Source: CAYTGM01 sp964437365 (GTDB taxonomy: Bacteria; Sumerlaeota; Sumerlaeia; SLMS01). From it: a stretch of DNA of 64,000 nt. The translations under genes and the position numbers were made by a program. Each line of letters begins with the position of its first letter. Within the stretch, counting starts at the first letter, position 1. The notes beneath the pieces were generated by a model. It was given only the letters and a program-made list of their open reading frames with translations, made no database searches and was not told where the DNA came from. This document shows, piece by piece, positions 27,487 to 36,460 of this stretch. The DNA is taken from assembly GCA_964437365.1 (NCBI GenBank), contig CAYTGM010000002.1, forward strand, positions 1 through 64,000. Direction: 5' to 3'.

Positions 27487-28587
27487 TTAGAGTAGTTTAT
27501 TCTTTGTTCTTTCTACAACGACATCGATGATATCTCGAGTACTGTTCTCTTTCGGATTACCTGCGATTCTCGTCTCAATGCCTAATCTTTTCGCGGTCTG
27601 AGCCTCGGGGACATTGTCCGACGTATAGTCTGTTCCTTTGGCGTGAATATCTGGCTTAATGATTTCCAGCACATGATCTGCGCTATCTTCATGAAATACG
27701 GTCAGGTAATCAACACAGCGGAGAGTCGCCAGTAGCTGCAAACGATCCGCTTCTGGCAGGAGAGGCCTTCCTTTGCCTTTTAAGCGTTGTATAGATGCAT
27801 TTGAGTTAACCGCCAGGATCAGCTTGTCACCCATCTGGCGCGCACTCTCAAGGTAGCTGATATGCCCTCCGTGTATCAGGTCAAAGCATCCGTTAACAAG
27901 AACAGTCCGGAATCCCTGCTCTTTGAGGTTGTCTACATTGACAGCCTGACGATGTAGATGAGCGAACTTGGCACGCATATACCGGTCGTTCGGCAGTTGT
28001 TCAATAATCAGGTCTGCCAGAATCCGATGGACCGCTGAGAGCAGATCCTCTTCCACGAAAACGTGATGCTTTTTCCGCTGATCATGCAAGAGCTTCAGGT
28101 CCATGCTGATATCTTTTTTCAGCTGATGACCTGTAAGGACACGGATCCCTTTACCTCCGCAGTTCAGGCCAAACTCGACATCAAGAGAACGGTCTCCTAC
28201 TGAATATACCGGTAAACCTTCCAGACCCAGATCTTTCTTAGCGTCTTCGTACATACCAGTCTTTGGTTTTCTTCTCGGATCATTGGAATCGGGGAGTGAA
28301 GGAGCGTAATAAATTCCATCAAGATAAACCCCATGTTGAGAGAGCTCACTCTTCATCCGATCGTGGATCACTTCGAGTGTCTCCTCAGTCAAATAGCCTC
28401 GAGGGATACCCGACTGGTTTGTTGTCACAACACAGGCAACCCCTTCCTCATTGAGGATCCGTATCGCACGTTCAGCGTCCTTGATCAGCTTAAAGTCGTT
28501 CGGATCAGACAGATAAGAAACTTCTTCATTAATCGTTCCATCGCGGTCCAGCAGGGCAACGGCTCGAAAGCTTTTGTCAGCACTCAT
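27487..28587 (-). CDS. Fusion of heptose-bisphosphate phosphatase (GmhB-like) and HldE-type nucleotidyltransferase
   Basis: Residues 1-155 are a HAD-IIIA phosphatase like GmhB: LLDRDGTINE, TTNQSGIPRGYL, KPKTGM and SVGDRSLDVEFG. Residues 220-366 are a cytidylyltransferase-fold domain like the C-terminal half of HldE, with VNGCFDLIHGGH carrying the HxGH motif and KGTDYTSDN near the end. In the ADP-heptose pathway these catalyse the dephosphorylation and the nucleotidyl transfer. In usual HldE the transferase is joined to a kinase, not to the phosphatase. The Cys/His zinc loop of E. coli GmhB is absent; a short APSLPDSNDPRRKP loop replaces it. The product could feed the GT9 transferase at 1227. 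Other NDP-sugars are possible. Confidence 0.88.
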   Translation of the reverse strand: MSADKSFRAVALLDRDGTINEEVSYLSDPNDFKLIKDAERAIRILNEEGVACVVTTNQSGIPRGYLTEETLEVIHDRMKSELSQHGVYLDGIYYAPSLPDSNDPRRKPKTGMYEDAKKDLGLEGLPVYSVGDRSLDVEFGLNCGGKGIRVLTGHQLKKDISMDLKLLHDQRKKHHVFVEEDLLSAVHRILADLIIEQLPNDRYMRAKFAHLHRQAVNVDNLKEQGFRTVLVNGCFDLIHGGHISYLESARQMGDKLILAVNSNASIQRLKGKGRPLLPEADRLQLLATLRCVDYLTVFHEDSADHVLEIIKPDIHAKGTDYTSDNVPEAQTAKRLGIETRIAGNPKENSTRDIIDVVVERTKNKLL

Positions 28588-28736
28588 GGGAATTCGTTTT
28601 GTCCTTCACATGGAGGTAAAGAAATTAAAGGCGAGCTATGGAGTATCAGAGTTGGCGACGGGACCCAAATGAAAAAGCGCCCCAACCTAAAACAGATCAG
28701 GACGCGCTCAATGATTTTCGAGACTGTTGAGAGCTA

Positions 28737-29285
28737 TTAACCGCCCTGGGCGAGGCGTTTCGCTTTAGCCGCCAGCTGACTTCCACAGACTTGAACAAAC
28801 TGAAGTTTTTCAAATTCTTCTGTGGGGATTGATGGACCTTCATTTTCGCAGTGCTGGTCGAAAGCGGTGGCAAGGTCTCCGGCGATCTCATCAGGCGTAC
28901 GACCTTCGATCATGTGTCTTTCCAGCATGTGGACAACTTTGCCGTCCTTAAAGAGAGCAATAGAGGGACTTGAAGGCGCATACTCCGTGATGTATCCGCG
29001 AGCTTTGCTGACAGCTTCCCGATCGACCCCAGCAAAGACCGTATACAACTGGTCAGGAATTTTCTTATTCTGGAGAGCAGCAGAGACTCCAGGACGTGCA
29101 CCGCCAGCTGCACAACCACAGACAGAATTAACAACGACAAGTGCCGTTCCCTTCTGGTCTGCAAGAGCACCGTCAACATCTTCAGGTGTTCTCAGGGATG
29201 TGCAACCTACTGCCTCCAGCTCTTCGCGCATCGGCTTAACATCTTCTTCTGGATATCCAGGTTGTGCGAATCGAAAAATAGACAT
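28737..29285 (-). CDS. Bacilliredoxin (BrxA/BrxB family)
   Basis: The family (formerly DUF1094, YphP/YqiW) has a thioredoxin fold and removes bacillithiol or similar thiols from protein cysteines. The 182-residue protein holds the typical CGC redox motif in NSVCGCAAGGARPG near residue 46, followed by VFAGVDREAVSKAR and SSPSIALFKDGKVVHMLERH. It is longer than the 144-residue Bacillus proteins by a C-terminal extension that contains two more cysteines. I prefer the ATG at 29285, where family members begin, over one 14 codons upstream. Bacillithiol use in this organism is not established by this gene alone. Confidence 0.92.
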   Translation of the reverse strand: MSIFRFAQPGYPEEDVKPMREELEAVGCTSLRTPEDVDGALADQKGTALVVVNSVCGCAAGGARPGVSAALQNKKIPDQLYTVFAGVDREAVSKARGYITEYAPSSPSIALFKDGKVVHMLERHMIEGRTPDEIAGDLATAFDQHCENEGPSIPTEEFEKLQFVQVCGSQLAAKAKRLAQGG

Positions 29286-29364
29286 GAAATGTAGTATTCC
29301 TTGTGATAAGTAGACTGGAAATTCCAAGTTAAGGAGGAGCCAGTCGTAAAACAGATCGGAAAAG

Positions 29365-29427
29365 AATCAAGAATTACACCAGACAGACGGTTAATCACGG
29401 CAGCAACAGCAGGATTCTTGATTAACC
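29365..29427. promoter_or_regulatory. Mutually exclusive inverted repeats upstream of rny and the bacilliredoxin gene
   Basis: AATCAAGAAT (29365-29374) pairs with ATTCTTGATT (29414-29423), while GGTTAATC (29389-29396) pairs with GATTAACC (29420-29427). The two right arms share GATT, so only one hairpin can form at a time. This is the layout of a switch or attenuator. The rest of the gap between the two divergent genes (29286-29728) shows nothing else I can name. Confidence 0.45.
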
Positions 29428-29728
29428 CATTAGTTTGCCGCTTGGAAGTTCCATTTTGATTTCGAATGATCGCAAACAGGACGAAGATCCTGCCTCTTGA
29501 AGAGACGCTTTCAGATCATTCCCTGCTGGAGCAGAGGCTTTAGGATTCTAAACGAGCAACTTCAATATTCTCAAGCTTCTCCAAAAATCCTTCAAACAGA
29601 TTTGTTCCCTTCAAATCGTCATTATGGATTGACTTCCCTCCGCGTCATCACGGATCTGTTTCAGATTGTGCACAAGATACAAAGTGCCGAAATCTGCCTA
29701 ATTTTCCTTAACAAGGAGTTAACCGATC

Positions 29729-31303
29729 ATGGAACCCACCGTTATAGCCCTGGGAGGCGCAGTAGCTGGCCTCGTTAGTGGTTGGATCGGGGGATACTAT
29801 GTTCGGGGTGTCAAAAGTAAACAGGTTCAGCAGGAAATCGAGACCGAAAGAGCTCGGATTGATGTTGAACGGAAGGAGGCCGAAAAAAACGCCGTTGAAA
29901 TTATCCGCAAGGCCGAACGACAGGCCGAAGAGGATGCTGAAAAACGGCGCGAGAAGGTCGAAAAACAACTCTCAAAAAGACAAAGCGAAATCGACCGAAC
30001 TGAAAATCGGTTGAAAAAGCGCGAGGAACAACTCGATCGACGGGATGAAGCAATGCTTCGTCGCGAAGATACCATCACCAAAAAAGAGCAGAACGTTGAT
30101 CATGCTCTCAAACAAGCCAACCAGGAAATTGTCAAAGCCGAAGAACTGCGAGACGATCTGAAACGCAAATGCGAAGAAATCTCTGGTCTCACCACTGAAC
30201 AGGCAAGAGAGCTTCTCCTTACACAGCTGGAAAAGGAAGTTCGTAATGAAGCGGGTGCTATCATCCGACGTATAGAGGATGAAACCCGCGAGACTTCCAA
30301 TAAAAAGGCGCGTCAGATTATTACCCTCGCAATGCAGAAAGTGGCGAGCGATCATGTGTCAGAAACAACCGTTTCTGTCGTTAACCTTCCCAGTGATGAA
30401 ATGAAGGGAAGAATCATCGGCCGCGAAGGACGTAACATTCGGGCCCTTGAGCAAGCGACAGGCGTTAACCTCATTGTTGATGATACACCAGAAGCGATAG
30501 TCCTTTCCTGCTTTGACCCCATGCGGCGAGAAATCGCTCGACTGGTTCTTGAGAAACTGATCTCTGATGGTCGTATTCATCCTTCTAGGATCGAAGAAAT
30601 CGTCGAGAAGACAACTCAGCAAGTGCTTGAATCCGCACGTGAGAGTGGGGAAGCTGCCTGTCTGGAACTCAATATATACGATATCCACCCCGAGCTTGTT
30701 AAGCTTATGGGACGACTGAAGTATCGTACAAGTTACGGACAGAATATTCTTCAACATTCAATCGAAGTCTCACGTCTCGCCGAAGTCATTGCCAATGAAC
30801 TCGGTCTGGATCCAACGATCTGCAAACGTGCAGCGTTCCTCCATGACATTGGAAAAGCTGTTTCGTATGAGGTTGAAGGACCTCACGCAGCTGTTGGAGC
30901 TCAGCTCGCCAAGAAGTTCCGCGAGCGACCAGAAATCGTCCATGCCATCGAAGCTCACCACTTCGAGGTTGAACCCAAAACCTTAACCGCAATGATCGTG
31001 ATCACTTGTGATTCGATCAGTGCCAGCCGCCCCGGTGCACGACGTGAATCTTACGACTCGTACATCAAGCGGATTGAATCTCTTGAAAAAGTCTGCACAG
31101 ACTTTACCGGTGTAGACAAAGCCTTCGCGGTCCAGGCAGGTCGCGAGGTCCGGGTCATTGTAGAACCGGAAAAAATGAACGACGAAGAGTGTGCTATACT
31201 TGCTCGCGATATTACCAAGCGTATCGAAGAAGAAGTTCAGTATCCTGGTCAGATCAAGATCACTGTTCTTCGTGAGACACGCCAGACGGAATTCGCAAAG
31301 TAA
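29729..31303 (+). CDS. rny: Ribonuclease Y
   Basis: RNase Y is the membrane-anchored endonuclease that starts mRNA decay in many bacteria. The 524 residues show the full layout: an N-terminal transmembrane helix (about residues 5-24), a long charged coiled coil (about 30-205), a KH RNA-binding domain with GRIIGREGRNIRALEQATG, and an HD domain with FLHDIGKAV (His-Asp near residue 372). Length equals the Bacillus enzyme (520). AAGGAG lies shortly before the ATG. It is a single gene ended by a strong terminator. Confidence 0.98.
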   Translation: MEPTVIALGGAVAGLVSGWIGGYYVRGVKSKQVQQEIETERARIDVERKEAEKNAVEIIRKAERQAEEDAEKRREKVEKQLSKRQSEIDRTENRLKKREEQLDRRDEAMLRREDTITKKEQNVDHALKQANQEIVKAEELRDDLKRKCEEISGLTTEQARELLLTQLEKEVRNEAGAIIRRIEDETRETSNKKARQIITLAMQKVASDHVSETTVSVVNLPSDEMKGRIIGREGRNIRALEQATGVNLIVDDTPEAIVLSCFDPMRREIARLVLEKLISDGRIHPSRIEEIVEKTTQQVLESARESGEAACLELNIYDIHPELVKLMGRLKYRTSYGQNILQHSIEVSRLAEVIANELGLDPTICKRAAFLHDIGKAVSYEVEGPHAAVGAQLAKKFRERPEIVHAIEAHHFEVEPKTLTAMIVITCDSISASRPGARRESYDSYIKRIESLEKVCTDFTGVDKAFAVQAGREVRVIVEPEKMNDEECAILARDITKRIEEEVQYPGQIKITVLRETRQTEFAK

Positions 31304-31373
31304 GTAAGGCGAAGTTATATATATAGCAACGAACCAACTGACACCCCGGTACATGCTATCTCTCATAAATGAA

Positions 31374-31409
31374 ACCGCCTCTCAGGTCTCCTGAGGGGCG
31401 GTTTTTTTT
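31374..31409 (+). terminator. Rho-independent terminator of rny
   Basis: A 13-bp stem ACCGCCTCTCAGG / CCTGAGGGGCGGT (one G-T pair) with a three-base loop, followed by eight T residues. It lies 70 bases after the rny stop. Confidence 0.93.
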
Positions 31410-31445
31410 GTTTGATGGATAAATAATGATATATTCAGATTTCCA

Positions 31446-31600
31446 TCGTCATCATTGTCATTGTCAGCGCGGCGGTTGTCGTTGTCGAGATAGATGCTTG
31501 TTTGTCTTCATAGTCGACGAGCAAGTGCTCGAATAAGATCTATACTGCCAACCTGGTTTGGAAGAACCTGGACTCTTCTCGACAACGAGAACGACAACGG
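31446..31600. repeat. GTTGTC-type repeat tract with inverted counterpart
   Basis: The left part (31446-31490) is a run of hexamer-like units ATCGTC, ATTGTC, GTTGTC. The right part (31577-31600) carries the complement, with GACAACGAGAACGACAACG. GGTTGTCGTTGTCGAGA and TCTCGACAACGAGAACGACAACC-like arms could pair over about 90 bases. The perfect small hairpin CGAGCA-AG-TGCTCG (31518-31531) lies between. No open frame is present, so it looks like a non-coding intergenic repeat. Confidence 0.55.
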
Positions 31601-31739
31601 TTCTTAGAGGAATACAAGAGAGTCTCTCACATAAGGTGGTTCTGTGGACTCCCGCCCGAGGTGGGATATTTGAATAGTCCTGAGGTGAGCTCCGCTAACC
31701 TCGGGGGGCCAGTATACAGATGAATCCATCTCCGAAGGA

Positions 31740-31754
31740 GGTGAATAATTCACC
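31740..31754. repeat. Perfect palindrome between rny and rpoD
   Basis: GGTGAAT and ATTCACC flank a single A, giving seven-base arms. It may be an operator-like site. No gene starts next to it on either strand. Confidence 0.35.
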
Positions 31755-31790
31755 CCGACTATCACGACAACGATTGTGATCGAAAGAGAA

Positions 31791-31827
31791 AACCCCGGGG
31801 AGAATCTGCCCGGGGTTCGTAGGTTTG
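31791..31827 (-). terminator. Terminator of rpoD
   Basis: Read on the minus strand, AACCCCGGG and CCCGGGGTT form a nine-base stem (31791-31799 and 31809-31817) followed by TTCTC. It lies about 40 bases after the rpoD stop. The T-run is imperfect, but no better candidate exists. Confidence 0.7.
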
Positions 31828-31854
31828 ACTTTGTCTATAACTGACTGGAATGGA

Positions 31855-33717
31855 TTACTCCATGAATTCGATCAGCTCTTTACGTCGTTTGGGGTGACGC
31901 AACTTATTCAATGCTTTCGTCTCAATCTGACGAACACGCTCACGAGTAACGTTGAAGATCGTTCCCACTTCCTCAAGTGTTCGTGGGAAGTCGCTACCAC
32001 CGATACCGAAACGAAGTCGCAGGACTTTCTGCTCGCGCTCGGTCAGTGTGTTGAGCACTTTCTCGATCTTTTCCTGCATCAGCTTGTAGGCTGTTGCTGT
32101 AACAGGTGACTGTGCGTCCTCATCGGGAATAAAGTCACCAAAGTGTGAATCACCATCCTCACCGATCGGTGTTTCAAGTGAGATCGGCTGCATGGCGATC
32201 TTGAAGACTCGACGAATCTTCTCGACAGGCATTCCCATCTTCTCAGCGATTTCATCTGGAGTTGGTTCACGACCAAGTTCCTGTACGAGGAACCTCTGAA
32301 CACGAGACAGCTTATTAATCGTCTCGATCATGTGAACAGGAATACGAATGGTACGTGCCTGATCAGCGATAGCTCGGGTCACGGCCTGACGAATCCACCA
32401 GGTTGCATAGGTTGAGAACTTATAGCCACGCTGATATTCGAACTTATCAACGGCGCGCATCAAACCAATGTTGCCTTCTTGGATCAGGTCGAGGAACTGC
32501 AGTCCACGGTTTGTATATTTCTTAGCGATAGAAACCACCAGACGAAGGTTCGCTTCAACAACCTTCATCTTCGCAATTTCTGCCTGCTTTTCGCCGCGCT
32601 TGATGCGATCAACGATAATCTTCAACTCGTCGTAATCATTGCCTGCTTCTTTCTCAAGACGCTTAATGTTACGCTGAGCCATACGGATACGCTTATCGAG
32701 CTTGATCAACTGGTCGAGAGTCTTGCCAGTTTTCTCTTCAAGAGCTTTCGCTTCCGGGCTGTTTTTCTTGGTCTTACGGACGGCGCGACGCAGTTCGTCC
32801 TCTGACATCATGGCCTCGAGGATTGTCTTACGGATATCGCGCTGTGCGTTGTCGATACGAACATAAAGATCGTGAACACGCTTAGCGATCTGCTCAACGA
32901 TGGCGAAGTTGAGGTCGATCTTTCTCAGGAGTGTGTAGATCTCATTACGCAGCGTTTCAACGGTTTCGCGTGCTTCATCCTCTTCGTCCTCTTCAACGGT
33001 TGGGTCGTCGAGGATATCGAGTTTGTCAGCGATCACTTCGTAGTGATCGAGGACCTTCTGAAGGTTGTCAAGAATGATGCGGATGACGCGAGCGCGCTCT
33101 TCCGGGTCGGTTTCGTCAACGTTGGCACGAAGGATATCGTTCAGGTTGAACTGACCGGTTTCTATTTTTGCGTATATGCGACCGAGTTCTGCGGATGTAG
33201 CGGAGGCACGGGCGATGGCCGCCATGATTTCATGACGTCCTTTTTCAATTTCTTTGGCCAGGAAAACTTCCTCTTCGCGAGTCAGAAGGGGAACCTTACC
33301 CATTTCCATGAGGTAAAGGCGTACCGGGTCATCGATACGGGAATTATCCTGGGTGTCCTGCTGAAGGTTCTGACGAAAATCTGAAACGTCTTCATCTTCC
33401 TCTTCGTCATCATCCGCTTTCTTGAAGTCGGGGAGCTTCATCCCACGCTTCTTCTTTGGCTCTTTTTCTTTTGTCGCTTTGGCGTCTTTCGAAGAGCCTT
33501 CTTCTTCATCTTTCTCAGCTTCCTCAAGATCCTTTGCTTCGTACACATCGATATCGAGTGATTCGAGTTCTTGAAGAAGGGTGTCCATTTCGTCAGTAGA
33601 GAAATCTTCGGGGAGCTTACGGTTCAGCTCCTCGTAGGTAACATGGCCTTTTTGTTTCCCCTCACTGATGAGATCGGTGAGCTTGTCAGCGATTTTGGGT
33701 GCGCTGTTTTTTTTCAT
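31855..33717 (-). CDS. rpoD: RNA polymerase primary sigma factor RpoD
   Basis: A 620-residue group 1 sigma70 factor. Region 1.1 is near the N-terminus, followed by an acidic and lysine-rich linker, region 1.2 (DDPVRLYLMEMGKVPLLT), a long non-conserved region, region 2 with FLDLIQEGNIGLMRAVDKF and YATWWIRQAV, region 3, and region 4.2 with TRERVRQIETKALNKLRHP. All promoter-reading parts are intact, so ordinary -35/-10 promoters should apply in this organism. The ATG follows AAAGGAAA-like sequence on the minus strand. Confidence 0.98.
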   Translation of the reverse strand: MKKNSAPKIADKLTDLISEGKQKGHVTYEELNRKLPEDFSTDEMDTLLQELESLDIDVYEAKDLEEAEKDEEEGSSKDAKATKEKEPKKKRGMKLPDFKKADDDEEEDEDVSDFRQNLQQDTQDNSRIDDPVRLYLMEMGKVPLLTREEEVFLAKEIEKGRHEIMAAIARASATSAELGRIYAKIETGQFNLNDILRANVDETDPEERARVIRIILDNLQKVLDHYEVIADKLDILDDPTVEEDEEDEARETVETLRNEIYTLLRKIDLNFAIVEQIAKRVHDLYVRIDNAQRDIRKTILEAMMSEDELRRAVRKTKKNSPEAKALEEKTGKTLDQLIKLDKRIRMAQRNIKRLEKEAGNDYDELKIIVDRIKRGEKQAEIAKMKVVEANLRLVVSIAKKYTNRGLQFLDLIQEGNIGLMRAVDKFEYQRGYKFSTYATWWIRQAVTRAIADQARTIRIPVHMIETINKLSRVQRFLVQELGREPTPDEIAEKMGMPVEKIRRVFKIAMQPISLETPIGEDGDSHFGDFIPDEDAQSPVTATAYKLMQEKIEKVLNTLTEREQKVLRLRFGIGGSDFPRTLEEVGTIFNVTRERVRQIETKALNKLRHPKRRKELIEFME

Positions 33718-34389
33718 AAGTTAAGTCTGTTTTCCTTTAAGGAGATAGGAATTAGGGTAAGTGGAGTGGCGGCAGAGGTGCTTAACTTGGTGGTTGAAGG
33801 CGGCTGGTGTGAGCGTTCGAACTGGTTGCAGGGCTCTTGGGGGAGTGCCCCTCCCTGCGAAAGATTATGTATCTTTTGAGCTATTCGAGTCACTTAAAAG
33901 TCGCAACTTTGCATCAAAACGGCCTTAATCAAAGGCATACCTCTACAAATAGGAATCAATAGCAAGAAGCGTGTAAGAATTGCACGATTCGAGAAGGGAA
34001 TTTCCCACCAATCCTTGAATTCACCCCACTTCCAACATGACTCCACAACGCCCCTTTCTCTCACCCTGATCGAGAGTCACGGCAGTTCATCAGACTACCG
34101 GGCAAGGGACGGTGTTTGCCGCTGCCTCCCCTGGGATCGTCTGCTTGTGAGGCAGACTCGGGCTGATCACCTTTGCTATCATCAATTCTTTAGCCTGGGA
34201 CACTTCACGAAACATCACTCATAATTCACTAGATCGAGAGAACACGCTGAATATAAATCTATGAAAAGGGTTTCTCTTGATTACTCGCAAACATGTGAGA
34301 ACTAGAAGTTCTCTCGGGTTAAAACATCGCCATTGCCCTGAGAGCAATAACCAATCAGTTTTCTCAAAATAAAATTAATTAAGGAATCT
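33718..34389. other. Long non-coding region upstream of rpoD
   Basis: About 670 bases without a supported gene between rpoD and the TGA-interrupted gene. The rpoD promoter must be here. On the minus strand the stretch 34080-34200 contains several small stems, the clearest being GTCTGC (34139-34144) against GCAGAC (34152-34157) with a seven-base loop. A leader RNA for rpoD is possible, but I could not match it to a known class. Confidence 0.35.
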
Positions 34390-35265
34390 ATGATGAGAAA
34401 TATCGATCTTAACGGCCTTCCCATAGTCAGTCCGAATCAAAAGAAATTAGCAGTTTTTGGGAACCATAAAGTCACTATTCATCATGGTGAAGACGAGAAG
34501 CTGTTGCCATTTGAACTTCCACGCGATCGCAGCATTCGACTTACTAAATATGGAATACTTGTTGGTACCTTAGAAGATTTTTTCTATACTGATTTGTTAA
34601 CACTGACTACTATAAATATTTCTATTCTTGGGGAAGAGCAAAACCCATTATTCAGAGTTTCTGAACATGAAGTTTATAGACTCTTCCAAGATCAGGGGTA
34701 TGGTGGTAGTTATGCAAACTTTGCAGTGGATCTACTTACAGATGGAGAACTCTATCTTGAGAATGAAGCTGTCGGTACAACCAGAGATCCAAGCATGCAA
34801 GGAAGTGGTGTATGGCTTAAGGATTTTCAAGGGGATCGAAGGGAGTGTATAGTGCGCACTCAACCTGATATAGAGCTCACCGGAATCGCTCTGAGCTCGG
34901 ATGGTACGCAAGGGGCGTTCTTCGATATCAATGAAGATTGTTGTATGAATATATATATCTATGATATTAGACAATGAGAGCTAATCAGACACAATCTTTT
35001 TGATCTTAATGGTAGATCGTACTGGCTCGATATTCGAAGTTTGCGATGGTGCCTAGATAATCGAGCCCTCGTTGGTTCAACTTATTGCAGAGTGTTTGTC
35101 TTCTTTCTGGATACGCTTGAGATTTACTGGGTGACTTCTCAGTTCGATCATGGTAATGCTCATATAGATGTGTTCGAGGAAAAATATCTCATTCATTGGC
35201 ATGAAATCGGGTCCTACCGGTTTCTAGATCTATCGAATTGTGAGAAGACGCCTGCGTGGGATTGA
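34390..35265 (+). pseudogene. Gene of unknown function interrupted by one in-frame TGA
   Basis: A frame opens at 34390 (AAGGAATCT before ATG) and stops at a TGA at 34975-34977 after 195 codons. The same frame continues without another stop for 96 codons to 35265 (ending CEKTPAWD). Together they would make about 292 residues. The joint reads YDIRQ-stop-ELIRHNLFD; a single TGG to TGA change would explain it, as would recoding or a sequencing error. The sequence has ALSSDGTQGAFFDI and repeated strand-like blocks, weakly like WD40/TolB-type propellers, but I do not recognise a family. It is more AT-rich than its neighbours and lies in a gene-poor zone, which fits a transferred gene that is decaying. 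Confidence 0.6.
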
Positions 35266-35883
35266 TTGCATTTACTTCCGATTACAATCCGTCATGAATA
35301 GAATGAAGCATCACTTCTTCGGAAAACCATTGTAGTAGCTTTTTAGGGTATATCTACTCAGAATGTTTCATGCTAATTCGTAATATTTAAGACATTACCC
35401 ACATTAACCTCAGCGCCATTGCCCGACAACCATGATGTTTGTGCTATGGGAGAGTACGAATCGCCAAGACCTGATGACGCGGACTCTTCATGTCTACACA
35501 ACTTTCGTCAGTTATAATGAGTGAAGTCAATTCTTAAGTAAATAGGGAAATTCTCGAAATCCCGTTCCATTGGTACGATCATCTTCTCTCAGTGTTCATC
35601 GGAGGATTGCAATACACCTCTGAAGGTGAGTGAAGTATATCAGACTGGTCAAACTTGAGGAATAACTGTTTTTGCATCAATCTCAGGATACTTCCGAAGC
35701 ATACCTGGGCAAGTCTCCTACTTGAGTCATTCGGCGATCAATTCGTCTAGTATAGTACCAACCGTTGATGTTCTTCCTGGGACAGCCTCAGGAGATCAGC
35801 GATCCCAGGGTAGAGTACCTCTCCGCAATCGGTTACAGAATTCTCCTCCCCTCTCGATTAATCTTGTTTCAACTTTCATGTCG

Positions 35884-35946
35884 GCTGCTTTCTAGCTGCT
35901 TCCCAATGCAGGTAGAAAGCAGCTAGCAAGCAACTTGGAAGCAGCT
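35884..35946. repeat. Interleaved perfect inverted repeats
   Basis: Three overlapping pairings exist: GCTGCTTTCTA (35884-35894) with TAGAAAGCAGC (35913-35923), CTAGCTGCTT (35892-35901) with AAGCAGCTAG (35917-35926), and AGCTGCTTCC (35894-35903) with GGAAGCAGCT (35937-35946). All are perfect over 10-11 bases and cannot form together. The pattern resembles a switching RNA or the end of a small palindromic repeat. Confidence 0.6.
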
Positions 35947-36293
35947 CTATCAGGTTTTTGACATGGAACAAACATGTCGATTTTCTCCCGAAGTGATCAA
36001 AATACACAGCGAAACCTGCTGGTTTCTGGTCAATATTGATCTTCGCGGAAGGGCGGGCCTGAGTCTTCTCCCGAGGAAAAAGAAGACTTCTTTAAACATG
36101 TAAGCGGTTGCCGGGTGAGCGGGGATTGTGCGGCCCTTACCCTTGGGGATCCTCGATATGTGGTCCCGAAGCCGGGTACGATTGACCATGCATTCTGATA
36201 CGAACTTGGCAGATTTAATCACTGTCGGCTTCAGCTGACAGTTTCCAGGTTAGGCCCCAATTTCATTTTGGGAGAGTGAGGATTCCTCCCATA

Positions 36294-36316
36294 AGAAAAG
36301 CCGGCTTAAGCCGGCT
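36294..36316 (-). terminator. Second terminator-like palindrome after gyrA
   Basis: Perfect 18-bp palindrome AGCCGGCTTAAGCCGGCT (36299-36316). On the minus strand it is followed by TTTCTT. It lies downstream of the stronger gyrA terminator and could catch readthrough. Confidence 0.6.
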
Positions 36317-36428
36317 GCTTGTCTATATAACTCATACTTCACCTATGAATGAATTGAGGGTCTAGCCATGTTGATGTCGGACTGAGACGACAAGTAGAGC
36401 TAACTCGCGGTGGTCAACTCACCGGCAC

Positions 36429-36460
36429 AAAAAATCCCCCGCTCCTTTTGAGAGCGGGGG
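36429..36460 (-). terminator. Rho-independent terminator of gyrA
   Basis: On the minus strand CCCCCGCTC (complement of 36452-36460) pairs with GAGCGGGGG (complement of 36436-36444) around a seven-base loop, followed by ATTTTTT. It begins 28 bases after the gyrA stop. Confidence 0.92.

Noticed and set aside
33808..33830. GTTCGAAC near rpoD looked like a tRNA T-loop
   Set aside because: No acceptor stem, anticodon arm or D arm can be drawn around it; it is just a short palindrome.
35950..36222. 90-codon minus-strand frame in the gap before gyrA
   Set aside because: No recognisable motif or ribosome binding site, and odd composition. More likely chance in a non-coding stretch.
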